64,000 nt of DNA. It comes from Croceicoccus mobilis (lineage in GTDB: Bacteria > Pseudomonadota > Alphaproteobacteria > Sphingomonadales > Sphingomonadaceae). Positions 45,771-53,242 of this stretch are shown piece after piece. The translations under genes and the position numbers were made by a program. The notes below the pieces were generated by a model. The model had not been told where the DNA came from, ran no database searches, and saw only the letters and a program-made list of their open reading frames with translations. The stretch spans positions 682,001 to 746,000 of the forward strand of contig NZ_LYWZ01000022.1 in assembly GCF_001661965.1 (NCBI RefSeq). The letters run 5' to 3'. Position 1 is the stretch's first letter. Each line of letters opens with the position of its first letter.

Positions 45771-46493
45771 ATGCGCGAGATTGTCTTCGATACCGAGACG
45801 ACCGGCCTCGACCCCCGCAATGGCGACCGCCTTGTCGAGATCGGTTGCATCGAATTGGTGAACCGCGTGGCCACGGGAAACGTGTTCCACGTCTATTTCA
45901 ATCCTGACCGGAACATGCCGGCCGAGGCGGAGGCCGTGCATGGGCTTTCCGAAGCCTTTCTCTCCGACAAGGAACGCTTTCGCGAACGCGCGCAGGACTT
46001 CCTCGACTTTATCGGCGATTCGCCATTGATCGCCCATAATGCGGGCTTCGACTTCGGCTTCATCAATGCCGAGCTTGAATTCTGCGGTCGCGAGCCGGTG
46101 TGTACCAGCCGGATGATCGACACCGTCGCTCTGGCGCGCAAAAAACACCCCGGCGCAAAGCTTTCGCTGGACGCCTTGTGTTCGCGCTATGGCATCGACC
46201 GCTCGCACCGCACATTGCATGGCGCGCTGCTCGACGCCGAGCTTTTGGCGCAGCTGTATGTCGAGCTGACCGGCGGGCGGCAGATCGGTCTGGAACTGGC
46301 CGCGCTGGAAGGTGCCGGCACGCAGCGCGATGACAGGCAGGTCGCCGCAAATGTGGTGCAGATCGACCGGCCTTTCCGCGAACCGCGCCCGCATTCCGCC
46401 AGCGAAGAGGAAATCGCCGCGCACAAGGCCTTTATCGCGGGTCTTTCAGACCCCATCTGGAAATTGGGCGCTGCATCGCTGCGATCGCGATAG
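45771..46493 (+). CDS. dnaQ: DNA polymerase III epsilon subunit (3'-5' proofreading exonuclease)
   Basis: DnaQ proofreads replication errors in the polymerase III core. The 240-residue protein has Exo I as EIVFDTETTGLDPRNGDRLV, Exo II as LIAHNAGFDFGFINAEL and Exo IIIe as HRTLHGALLDAELLAQLYVEL, all acidic residues present. The C-terminal tail would bind the alpha subunit. The ATG at 45771 gives the standard start MREIVFDTE. In Caulobacter dnaQ adjoins coaE at the origin; here it is about 30 kb from the origin, divergent from the repair exonuclease gene. Confidence 0.96.
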   Translation: MREIVFDTETTGLDPRNGDRLVEIGCIELVNRVATGNVFHVYFNPDRNMPAEAEAVHGLSEAFLSDKERFRERAQDFLDFIGDSPLIAHNAGFDFGFINAELEFCGREPVCTSRMIDTVALARKKHPGAKLSLDALCSRYGIDRSHRTLHGALLDAELLAQLYVELTGGRQIGLELAALEGAGTQRDDRQVAANVVQIDRPFREPRPHSASEEEIAAHKAFIAGLSDPIWKLGAASLRSR

Positions 46494-46571
46494 ATCCGGC
46501 GGCGTAGTAGCCCGAAGCGGAGCGTCCCCCGCTCAACAGGGGCGAGAGAAAACAAAAGATAGGAGTAGCCG

Positions 46572-47162
46572 ATGGATATCCGCGTTTCCGGTCATCAGGT
46601 CGAGACGGGCGCCGCCTTGCAGGAACATGCATCAGAGCGGTTGACGGGGATAGTCGACAAGTACTTCAACCGAGCGTTGTCCTCGCAGGTCACCATGGGC
46701 AAGGGGCCGCATGACAGCTTTACCGCGGACATCGTCACCCATGTGATGCAGGGCCTGATCCTGAAGGCCCGCGGCGAAGCGCAGGACGCGCACCAGGCGC
46801 TGGACCAGGCCGCGACCAAGATCGAGAAGCAGCTGCGGCGTTACAAGCGCCGCCTGAAAGACCGGCATGAGCAGGCCGACCACGCGGTCGAGCTGGAGGA
46901 TGCGGCCTATACCGTATTCTCCATCGCCCCCGACAATGACGACGAAAACGCCGAGGTCGAGGATTTTTCCGACGCTCCGCCGATCGTCGCGGAAACCCGC
47001 ACGCAGATCCCCGAAACGTCGGTTTCGGACGCGGTGATGATGCTGGATCTGCGCGACACGCCGGCCTTGTTCTTCAAAAACGCTGGAACCGGACGACATA
47101 ATATGGTTTATCGCCGCAACGACGGGACGATCGGCTGGGTCGAACCGTCTGCAACCAATTGA
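46572..47162 (+). CDS. hpf: Ribosome hibernation promoting factor, long form
   Basis: HPF inactivates ribosomes in starvation by forming 100S dimers. The 196-residue protein has the S30AE domain at the N-terminus (MDIRVSGHQVETGAALQEHA, KYFNRALSSQVTMGKG) and a charged linker. The dimerisation domain typical of the long form is at the C-terminus (VMMLDLRDTPALFFKNA, MVYRRNDGTIGWVEP). AGGAG lies eight bases before the ATG. ptsN follows after 309 bases, a pairing common in proteobacteria, though usually with rpoN upstream, which is absent here. Confidence 0.95.
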   Translation: MDIRVSGHQVETGAALQEHASERLTGIVDKYFNRALSSQVTMGKGPHDSFTADIVTHVMQGLILKARGEAQDAHQALDQAATKIEKQLRRYKRRLKDRHEQADHAVELEDAAYTVFSIAPDNDDENAEVEDFSDAPPIVAETRTQIPETSVSDAVMMLDLRDTPALFFKNAGTGRHNMVYRRNDGTIGWVEPSATN

Positions 47163-47471
47163 TGAGCCGGGCGTTACGCACGATGATCTGAGGTTGTAAA
47201 ACGCGATACTGCTGCCGTTCGCAGGCGCGTATTTGGCAATTTGCTAACCCTTGCATGCGAAGGAGCCGCCAGTGGGTGCGGCTTCTTCACGCGAGCGATG
47301 CCGGTCGATGCCTTTATTCAAGGCATTGTAACATGGCGATGCAAGGGGAGGCGATTGCCGCGCTTCATCGTAGCCGTCGCATGGTGCGTCGGTACGGTTC
47401 CTGCTGGAACAGGGAGCCGAAGGAGTGCGAAGAGTCCGAATCAAACGGACCCGGAAAGACAGAAAATTACG
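47163..47471. other. Intergenic region between hpf and ptsN
   Basis: These 309 bases have no credible gene. They contain a small GC stem (GCCGC at about 47266-47270 with GCGGC near 47279-47283) followed by TTCTTC, perhaps a weak hpf terminator. A ptsN promoter would be further right, but I cannot assign one. Confidence 0.45.
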
Positions 47472-47933
47472 ATGACTTCGCTTTTCATTCTCGACCCCGC
47501 CGCCGTGGGTACATGCAGCGCGACGACGAAGGACGATGTTCTTGCCGAACTCGCCGACCGCTTCGCGAAGGTCTATGACCTCGACCGCGCCACCGTGCTG
47601 GAAGCACTGGAAGAGCGCGAGAAGCTGGGCAGCACCGGTTTTGGTCGGGGCACCGCTATCCCGCATGCGCGCGTCGAACAGCTGGCACAGCCGGTTTGCG
47701 TCTTCCTGCGCCTCTCGCAGGCGGTGGAATTCGAAAGCGCCGACGGCATGCCGGTAGAGCTGGTATTCGGCCTTCTCTCCCCTGAAAAGTCGGGCGCGAT
47801 GCACCTGCACGCGCTGGCCGCGATCAGCCGCACCATGCGCGACGACCGCATGCGCGACCGTCTGCTCGACGCCCCCGGCGACGAGGCTGTCTATGCCCTG
47901 CTGGCAGGCGTGTCGGAGCGTGACGCAGCCTGA
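47472..47933 (+). CDS. ptsN: PTS IIA-like nitrogen-regulatory protein PtsN
   Basis: PtsN (EIIA-Ntr) is the terminal phosphoacceptor of the nitrogen PTS and regulates metabolism by protein contact. The 153-residue protein carries the phosphorylated His in RGTAIPHARVEQLAQPVCVF, preceded by LEEREKLGSTGFG, and GLLSPEKSGAMHLHALAAIS is typical. The ATG at 47472 gives the family start MTSLFILDP. The end overlaps the start of a thioesterase gene by 14 bases. PtsP and Npr are not in the window. Confidence 0.94.
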   Translation: MTSLFILDPAAVGTCSATTKDDVLAELADRFAKVYDLDRATVLEALEEREKLGSTGFGRGTAIPHARVEQLAQPVCVFLRLSQAVEFESADGMPVELVFGLLSPEKSGAMHLHALAAISRTMRDDRMRDRLLDAPGDEAVYALLAGVSERDAA

Positions 47934-48420
47934 GGCGGGGTCCGGGCCAACCGGCGCGGCGCTGCACTGGCGCGCGCTGGAGCGGCTCTATGCCTCGGCA
48001 CCGATCAACCTAAAATTTCGCTCATCCCTCTCCATTGCCGGAGAGGGCGAAGCGCAAATCGCATTCGACATCGATGAAAGCGTGTTCCACGCCGGCGGCG
48101 CCGCGCATGGCACCGTCTATTTCAAGATGCTCGACGATGCGGCCTTTTACGCGGCCAATACGCTGGTCAGCGATCGCTTCCTTCTGACCACCGCCTTCAA
48201 CCTCCAATTCCTGCGCCCGATCCGCGGTGGCCGGATCCGGGCCGAGGGCAAATGGGTCTCGGGCCGCCGCCGCGTGCTGGTCGCCGAATCGCGACTCGTC
48301 GATGAAGAGGGCGAGGAAGTGGGCCGCGGAACCGGCACTTTCATGCGCTCGCAGATCAAACTTTCGTCGCTTCCGGGCTATAGCGCAGAGGGGTCGATTC
48401 CCGAATCGAGACAGGAATAA
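47920..48420 (+). CDS. PaaI family (hot-dog fold) thioesterase
   Basis: The 166-residue protein resembles acyl-CoA thioesterases of the PaaI/4HBT group. The hot-dog helix and active region are seen in FHAGGAAHGTVYFKMLDDAA, with LLTTAFNLQFLRPIRGGRIR as the following strands and VGRGTGTFMRS near the end. I used the GTG at 47920 (VTQPEAGSGP), which overlaps ptsN by 14 bases; an ATG at 47893 is possible. A DUF1491 gene follows 3 bases after the stop, so ptsN, this gene and DUF1491 form an operon. Confidence 0.87.
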   Translation: MTQPEAGSGPTGAALHWRALERLYASAPINLKFRSSLSIAGEGEAQIAFDIDESVFHAGGAAHGTVYFKMLDDAAFYAANTLVSDRFLLTTAFNLQFLRPIRGGRIRAEGKWVSGRRRVLVAESRLVDEEGEEVGRGTGTFMRSQIKLSSLPGYSAEGSIPESRQE

Positions 48421-48423
48421 GGC

Positions 48424-48747
48424 ATGGATTCGCGCCTGCCCGCCCATCTTGAAACATCGGGCATCATGCGCGCCGTGCAATTGGCAGGCGGTTTCGCGAC
48501 CGTTCTGCAAAGGGGAGAGCGCGATGCGGGCACGATATTGATCGCAACCCGTGATCTTAACGCAATATCATGTCTCTACGAAAGAATGCCCGATCTCGAC
48601 GGCAATCGTGTATGGACCAAATCACGCGAAGAACCCCCTGAAAAAGAACGCGAATTTTCGGAATATATCGCAAGACGGGGCGAACAAGACCCCGATTGCT
48701 GGATAATAGAGATCGAAATCGCACAGCCGGAACGCTTCATCTGTTAA
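48424..48747 (+). CDS. DUF1491 family protein
   Basis: The 107-residue product matches the alphaproteobacterial DUF1491 family of unknown function. Family segments are MDSRLPAHLETSGIMRAVQ, GTILIATRDLNAISCLYERM and, near the C-terminus, EYIARRGEQDPDCWIIEIEI. There is no signal peptide or membrane segment. It is the last gene of the ptsN-thioesterase-DUF1491 run. The 222 bases after it contain a TTGACA at 48762 but no clear partner box. Confidence 0.88.
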   Translation: MDSRLPAHLETSGIMRAVQLAGGFATVLQRGERDAGTILIATRDLNAISCLYERMPDLDGNRVWTKSREEPPEKEREFSEYIARRGEQDPDCWIIEIEIAQPERFIC

Positions 48748-48969
48748 CCAACACCCATGGGTTGACACATTGTCGCCACAAAGCCAGATGGGCGGCGCTG
48801 AAACGGCGTAGGCAGCCCGGCGATGCAGATCGGCATCGTGAGGCAAGCGCGCAGACGGGGAACGACCGGCACGGGTCTTGTTTCCGGATGAGTTCAAGGG
48901 GCCCAAAGGACGGGCTTTCATCCGGACGATCGTGCGACAGGCGCGTTCACCGCATAGTACGAACAGTTC

Positions 48970-49659
48970 ATGAGCCGTAAGGTACGAGGCGCCAGCGCGC
49001 TTACGCTGGTCGCAATGCTGGGGATCACCCTATTCGGGATCGAGGGCACCCGCGCAAAGGCAGAGATGGGCGAAGTCGCCATCGTCGCCAGCGAAATGCC
49101 CGTCACGGAAGCCGTGGACGCCGCCGATGCGTCCAGCGAAGATGCACAGGCCACGGGCCCGCGCTTCGTTTCCAATCCCGTGGTGCAGGCCGTTCCCGAA
49201 ACGCCGACCACCGAGGATAAGAAGGCGAACATGATCGCCGCTTCCAACCTCAAAGACTTTCTGGCCGGCCTTCCGGTTCCCGATTCGCTCGATAAAGAGC
49301 TGACCTGCCTTGCAGGCGCGATCTATCACGAATCCAAGGGTGAGCCGCTCGACGGCCAGCTGGCGGTTGCCCGCGTTGTCGTGGCGCGTGCCGCTTCGCC
49401 GAAATTCCCGTCGTCCTATTGCGGCGTGGTCTATCAGCGTCACCAGTTCTCCTTTGTCCGCGGCGGCGCCATGCCCCGCATCAACAAGGCGAGCCGCGCC
49501 TGGCAGCGCGCCAAGAAGCTGGCGATGATCGCCGACAAGGACGAATGGTCGAGCGAAGCCGAGGGCGCGCTCTATTTCCACGCGAATTACGTCAATCCGC
49601 GCTGGAGCAAGAAGATGACCCGCCTCGCGCAGATCGATAATCACATCTTCTATCGCTGA
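48970..49659 (+). CDS. Cell wall hydrolase (SleB/Hydrolase_2 family)
   Basis: The 229-residue protein has an N-terminal signal or anchor (ALTLVAMLGITLFGIEGT) and a C-terminal hydrolase domain related to the spore cortex enzyme SleB. The domain holds CLAGAIYHESKGEPLDGQLA, with the catalytic Glu, followed by FPSSYCGVVYQRHQFSFVRG and ALYFHANYVNPRWSKKMTRL. It should cleave peptidoglycan in the periplasm; sphingomonads encode several such enzymes. A very strong terminator follows. Confidence 0.9.
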   Translation: MSRKVRGASALTLVAMLGITLFGIEGTRAKAEMGEVAIVASEMPVTEAVDAADASSEDAQATGPRFVSNPVVQAVPETPTTEDKKANMIAASNLKDFLAGLPVPDSLDKELTCLAGAIYHESKGEPLDGQLAVARVVVARAASPKFPSSYCGVVYQRHQFSFVRGGAMPRINKASRAWQRAKKLAMIADKDEWSSEAEGALYFHANYVNPRWSKKMTRLAQIDNHIFYR

Positions 49660-49698
49660 GCCCTGGCTCTAGCGCTGTTTCAGCAGCGGATATGAATA

Positions 49699-49731
49699 GG
49701 GCTGCCGGTCACCCACCGGCAGCCCTTTTTT
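49699..49731 (+). terminator. Rho-independent terminator of the cell wall hydrolase gene
   Basis: An 11-bp perfect stem (GGGCTGCCGGT at 49699-49709, ACCGGCAGCCC at 49715-49725) with a five-base loop is followed by six T. Confidence 0.93.
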
Positions 49732-49757
49732 GCTTTCCATAGGCCTTGCGCGGCCTG

Positions 49758-50534
49758 TCAGTCGGTGAGTTCGATCCAGATCGGCGCGTGATCGCTGGCC
49801 TTTTCCCGGCCTCGCGCGAATTTGTCGACGCCCGATGCGACCAGCCTGTCGGCCAGTTCGGGCGAGAGCAGGGCATGGTCGATCCGAAATCCATGATCGC
49901 GCTGCCATGCGCCCGCCTGATAATCCCAGAACGTCCAGATCCCGCCGCGTGGGTGATGCAGGTCCAGCGCGTCGGTCCAGCCATCGCCTAGGAGGCGGAA
50001 ATAGGCATCGCGCGATTCGGGCTGCATGAGGGCGTCGCTGGCCATCGCCTTGACCGACCACACGTCCTTGTCCTCGGGGATGACATTGTAATCGCCGATC
50101 ACGACGGTCGGAATTTCTTCGGCGCGTAGCTGCGCCATGCGGATGCGCAGACGCTCCATCCACTTCAGCTTGTAATCGAATTTGGGGCCCGGCAGCGGAT
50201 TGCCGTTGGGGAGGTAGATGCAGACGACCCTCACGCCCTTGTAATCGGCCTCCAGATAGCGCGAATGCGTATCCTCGTCGTCGCCGGGCAGGCCGCGCAG
50301 CACTTCGGTTGCGGGCTCATCACCCTTTGACAGGATGGCGACGCCGTTGAACCCTTTCTGCCCGTGCCAGATCGGAGTGTAGCCGACCTTTTCGAATTCG
50401 TGCGCCGGGAAGGTCTCGTCGCTCGACTTGATCTCCTGCAGGCAGGCGACATCGGGCTGGGTCTCCTCCAGCCATTCGAGCAGACGGGGAAGGCGCGCCT
50501 TCACCCCGTTGATGTTGAAGCTGGCGATTTTCAT
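49758..50534 (-). CDS. xth: Exodeoxyribonuclease III
   Basis: Xth is the AP endonuclease and 3'-5' exonuclease of base-excision repair. The 258-residue protein has the EEP-family motifs MKIASFNINGVKARLPRLLE, VACLQEIKSSDETFP (catalytic Glu), VVIGDYNVIPEDKDVW and RIDHALLSPEL, and ends with KASDHAPIWIELTD, carrying the catalytic Asp-His. The ATG at 50534 gives the standard start. It is 10 bases downstream of erpA in the same direction, so they are probably co-transcribed. Confidence 0.96.
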   Translation of the reverse strand: MKIASFNINGVKARLPRLLEWLEETQPDVACLQEIKSSDETFPAHEFEKVGYTPIWHGQKGFNGVAILSKGDEPATEVLRGLPGDDEDTHSRYLEADYKGVRVVCIYLPNGNPLPGPKFDYKLKWMERLRIRMAQLRAEEIPTVVIGDYNVIPEDKDVWSVKAMASDALMQPESRDAYFRLLGDGWTDALDLHHPRGGIWTFWDYQAGAWQRDHGFRIDHALLSPELADRLVASGVDKFARGREKASDHAPIWIELTD

Positions 50535-50544
50535 GTGCGGTTGA

Positions 50545-50877
50545 TCAGACAGCGAAGCTGGAGCCGCAGCCGCAACCGGCAGCTGCATTGGGGTTTTCGA
50601 CGCGGAACGCCGCGCCGCCCAGCGATTCGACATAATCGACCACGCATCCCCGCACGAGGTCGAGGCTGACGGCGTCGACGACCAGGGTCACGCCGTCATT
50701 CTCGGCCTTTGTGTCATCGTCATCGATGTCTTCGGCCAGGCCGAACTTGTACTGAAAGCCCGAACAGCCGCCCCCTTCGACCGAAAGGCGCAGGATCGCA
50801 GGCTTGCCCTGCTTGGCGGCGATGGTGCCGACGCGCTTGGCAGCGGCGTCGGAAAGCTGGATCTCGGGCTGTTCCAT
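50545..50877 (-). CDS. erpA: A-type iron-sulfur cluster insertion protein ErpA
   Basis: ErpA delivers Fe-S clusters to apoproteins. The 110-residue protein has the three cluster-binding cysteines in SVEGGGCSGFQYKFGL and AAAGCGCGSSFAV, and the normal family length. The middle segment VVDAVSLDLVRGCVVDYVES is also typical. It precedes xth on the same strand. Several proteins in this window need Fe-S clusters (FdxA, class I fumarase, the ferredoxin at 51824). Confidence 0.95.
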   Translation of the reverse strand: MEQPEIQLSDAAAKRVGTIAAKQGKPAILRLSVEGGGCSGFQYKFGLAEDIDDDDTKAENDGVTLVVDAVSLDLVRGCVVDYVESLGGAAFRVENPNAAAGCGCGSSFAV

Positions 50878-50935
50878 AGTGACGAGATAGGAGCCTGCGC
50901 GGCCCGCAGCAAGCCATCAGACCGCGCAGAATGAA

Positions 50936-51367
50936 TCAGGCGCTGCGGATATAGGCCCGCATGGCGTTCGCTTCGGCCTCGATCGTGTCGATCCGGGCCT
51001 TCACGAGGTCGCCGATGGACACGAAATCGACGAGCCGCCCATTGTCCACCACCGGCAGGTGACGGATGCGCCGCCGCGTCATCAGCGCCAGTGCTTCCAG
51101 CTCGCTCATCTCCGGCCCCACGGTTACGGCGGGGGAGGTCATCGCATCGCTGACAGGTGCGTTCAGCGCGTCTGCACCCATCGTCTGAAGGCAGCGGATC
51201 ACGTCGCGTTCGGAAAACACCCCCTCCACTGCGCCGGTTTCATCGACGACGGGCATGGCGCCGATGCGCCTTCCGGTCAGCAGGGTGATGGCCTCGGCCA
51301 CCGAATGGTCCGGCCTGCAGGTGACGATACCCTCGTCACGGGTTTCGATGATGGCGGCAATGCTCAT
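50936..51367 (-). CDS. CBS domain-containing protein (paired CBS)
   Basis: The 143-residue protein consists of two CBS motifs, a fold that binds adenosine nucleotides and regulates partners. Typical segments are VAEAITLLTGRRIGAMPVVD, VEGVFSERDVIRCLQTMG, RRRIRHLPVVDNGRLVDFVS and IGDLVKARIDTIEAEANAMR. GGAAGGA lies just before the ATG. It stands alone between erpA and a small divergent membrane-protein gene. The regulated partner is unknown. Confidence 0.92.
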   Translation of the reverse strand: MSIAAIIETRDEGIVTCRPDHSVAEAITLLTGRRIGAMPVVDETGAVEGVFSERDVIRCLQTMGADALNAPVSDAMTSPAVTVGPEMSELEALALMTRRRIRHLPVVDNGRLVDFVSIGDLVKARIDTIEAEANAMRAYIRSA

Positions 51368-51513
51368 AGGCTATCCTTCCCCTCCTCTTGGGGATCGCGC
51401 CTTCTTGGAGCGGAATTCAAAGGCCCGCCTCTCCTCAGGGCGATCCGGCAAAGGCATCATGCCACTCTTCGCGCCCGCTTGCCAGCGCCGCATGCAATCG
51501 CCATCTATGGGGC

Positions 51514-51813
51514 ATGGCAGGCCGCTCCCCCCTTGATGATCCGCAAAATGCCGCATTCGCGTGGGGCCGCTACAAGCGGCTGATGAAGGGCATGGGGCTG
51601 GTCACCGCGCTGACCGTGACCGCCGTGCTTGGCTGGCTTTATTTCGAGAACGGCTTCGTCTCGATCCATTTCTTCATCGCCTGGGGCCTTGGCATCGGCG
51701 TGATGATGATGCTGACCGCGGCGCTGATGGGGCTGGTTTTCCTGTCGAACGGAACCGGCCATGACGAGGCCATTGATGACCGCATGGGCGACGAGGCCAA
51801 GGATATCTGGTGA
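51514..51813 (+). CDS. Hypothetical small membrane protein (two predicted TM segments)
   Basis: The 99-residue product has two hydrophobic segments, LVTALTVTAVLGWLYFE and FIAWGLGIGVMMMLTAALM, with a short loop, a basic N-terminal segment (YKRLMKGMG) and an acidic C-terminal tail (DEAIDDRMGDEAKDIW). I do not recognise the family with certainty; similar small membrane proteins are common in Sphingomonadales. The ATG at 51514 fits. It is convergent with the ferredoxin gene, 10 bases apart. Confidence 0.75.
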   Translation: MAGRSPLDDPQNAAFAWGRYKRLMKGMGLVTALTVTAVLGWLYFENGFVSIHFFIAWGLGIGVMMMLTAALMGLVFLSNGTGHDEAIDDRMGDEAKDIW

Positions 51814-51823
51814 TGCCGCGCGG

Positions 51824-52261
51824 TCAGGCCTCGGGATAGAGGCGATATTCCTCGACAGGCACGCCGCCGATCAGATGTTCCTGGATAATGCGCTCCAGCA
51901 CCGGCGGGCGGCAGCCCCAGTACCAGACCCCTTCGGGATAGACGACGGCCAGCGGCCCCGCCGCGCAGACGCGCAGGCAGTTCGCCTTGGTCCGCATGAT
52001 GCCGCCATCCCGGTCCAGCCCCAGTTCGGCAAGGCGCTTTTTCAGGTAGTCCCAGCTCTCGATCCCGGTCGAAAGCGGACAGCACTTTGGCTTCGTCTGG
52101 TCGGCGCAAAGGAAGATATGGCGCCGGAACGCATCGCCGCCGCCCAGAGCGGAGAGTTCCGCTTGCGCTTCGGGTAGCGAAATCGGCTGACGCACGGGCG
52201 CGGGCCGATCGCCCGCCGCATTTGCACCGTGGGGATCAGAGGCGTCCGGTGATTCGGGCAA
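51824..52261 (-). CDS. Thioredoxin-like [2Fe-2S] ferredoxin family protein
   Basis: The protein resembles the (2Fe-2S) ferredoxin domain seen in NuoE-like and NAD-reducing hydrogenase subunits. The cluster ligands are in [19 protein letters not shown] and [20 protein letters not shown], followed by [13 protein letters not shown]. The longest frame begins at a TTG at 52261 and overlaps popZ by 26 bases; a GTG at 52192 is an alternative start ([10 protein letters not shown]). The redox partner is unknown. Confidence 0.85.
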   Translation of the reverse strand: MPESPDASDPHGANAAGDRPAPVRQPISLPEAQAELSALGGGDAFRRHIFLCADQTKPKCCPLSTGIESWDYLKKRLAELGLDRDGGIMRTKANCLRVCAAGPLAVVYPEGVWYWGCRPPVLERIIQEHLIGGVPVEEYRLYPEA

Positions 52262-53228
52262 TCTCGCGCTCTACGATCTTTTCGACCATGCCGGGCATGT
52301 TGTCATCGAGCCATTGCTTGAGCATGGGACGCATCATCTCGCGCACCATGTCCTCCAGCGGATTGGCGGTTCCAGCGGGCTTGCTCGGCTCAGGCGTGGA
52401 AGCAACCGACTGCAATGCGGCAAAGCTGTCGCGCAGAGTGGCCGCAGCGGCGCCGGCGATCAGCGATTCGCTGTCATCGGCTGCCGGCGTACCCGCATTC
52501 TCTTCTTCCACCTCGTCTTCAGCGCCCGGCGTGGCCGCCAACGGCTCGGCCTCGCTGAGATCTACGGGCTCCGCCTCGACTTCGGTCACCGGTTCGGGTT
52601 CCGCTTCAGCTTCCGGCAGGGCGGCGACCGGTTCAGCTTCGGGCAGGGGCTCGGCCCCATAGGGCGGCTCAAGGGTGATCGACGGGGTCGTGTCCTCGTC
52701 CTCAACCGGCTCCGCAGCGGCGAGAGGGACCGCCCCATCCTCAGTCTCGGATACAGCCTCGTCTTCGCCCGAGAACGCCGAACCATAGGGGTTCGCGGCA
52801 GGCGCAGGCTCTGCCCCTTCGTCCTCGGCAAGCGGCGGCAGGACGGGCGGCACGATCATGCGAACCTCGTCAGGCTCCGATGCGCTGTCCTGCTCCGCGC
52901 CGGGCTCGACATCGCTTTCGTCCAGCTCCAGCGCATCGCTGTCGAGGCTCTTCAGATCAAAGACGTCGGTACGGCCCTCGGCTTCGGCCTCTTCCTTAGG
53001 CTCCTTGTCCTCGACAAAGGACGAGGTCACGTCGGGAACGCGCGATCCAAAGGGCGAATGGCGAGTGAAGCTGTAGGGTGTGGGCGAAAAGCCGCCAGGG
53101 CGTTCCGATCCCGGCGCGCCATCCTCCCCACGCGGGGTCGGCGCACGCGGGCCATCCTCGCGCGAAATTACCTGTTTGATCGAGCGCAGAATGTCCTCGA
53201 CCGATGCTTCGCCGTCTTTGTGCGCCAT
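52236..53228 (-). CDS. popZ: Polar organizing protein PopZ family (DUF2497)
   Basis: PopZ forms a polymer at the cell pole that captures ParB-parS and so anchors the origin. The 330-residue protein has the family's three parts: an N-terminal helix ([18 protein letters not shown]), a long acidic, Pro/Glu/Ala-rich disordered middle (about residues 25-265) and a C-terminal oligomerisation region, [20 protein letters not shown], then [16 protein letters not shown]. The middle is longer than in Caulobacter PopZ (177 residues in all). tolC and pcm lie upstream on the same strand, as in Caulobacter. Confidence 0.92.
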   Translation of the reverse strand: MAHKDGEASVEDILRSIKQVISREDGPRAPTPRGEDGAPGSERPGGFSPTPYSFTRHSPFGSRVPDVTSSFVEDKEPKEEAEAEGRTDVFDLKSLDSDALELDESDVEPGAEQDSASEPDEVRMIVPPVLPPLAEDEGAEPAPAANPYGSAFSGEDEAVSETEDGAVPLAAAEPVEDEDTTPSITLEPPYGAEPLPEAEPVAALPEAEAEPEPVTEVEAEPVDLSEAEPLAATPGAEDEVEEENAGTPAADDSESLIAGAAAATLRDSFAALQSVASTPEPSKPAGTANPLEDMVREMMRPMLKQWLDDNMPGMVEKIVEREIARITGRL

Positions 53229-53242
53229 GAGGTGCTCCCCGA

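Noticed and set aside
45883-45892. TGTTCCACGT in dnaQ resembling half a parS
   Set aside because: Only the left half is present; the right half reads CTATTT in place of GRAACA, and the site lies about 20 kb from the cluster.
47230-47250. Possible sigma-54 promoter before ptsN (TTTGGCAATTTGCT)
   Set aside because: The GG and GC dinucleotides are only six bases apart; the sigma-54 -24/-12 promoter needs about ten.
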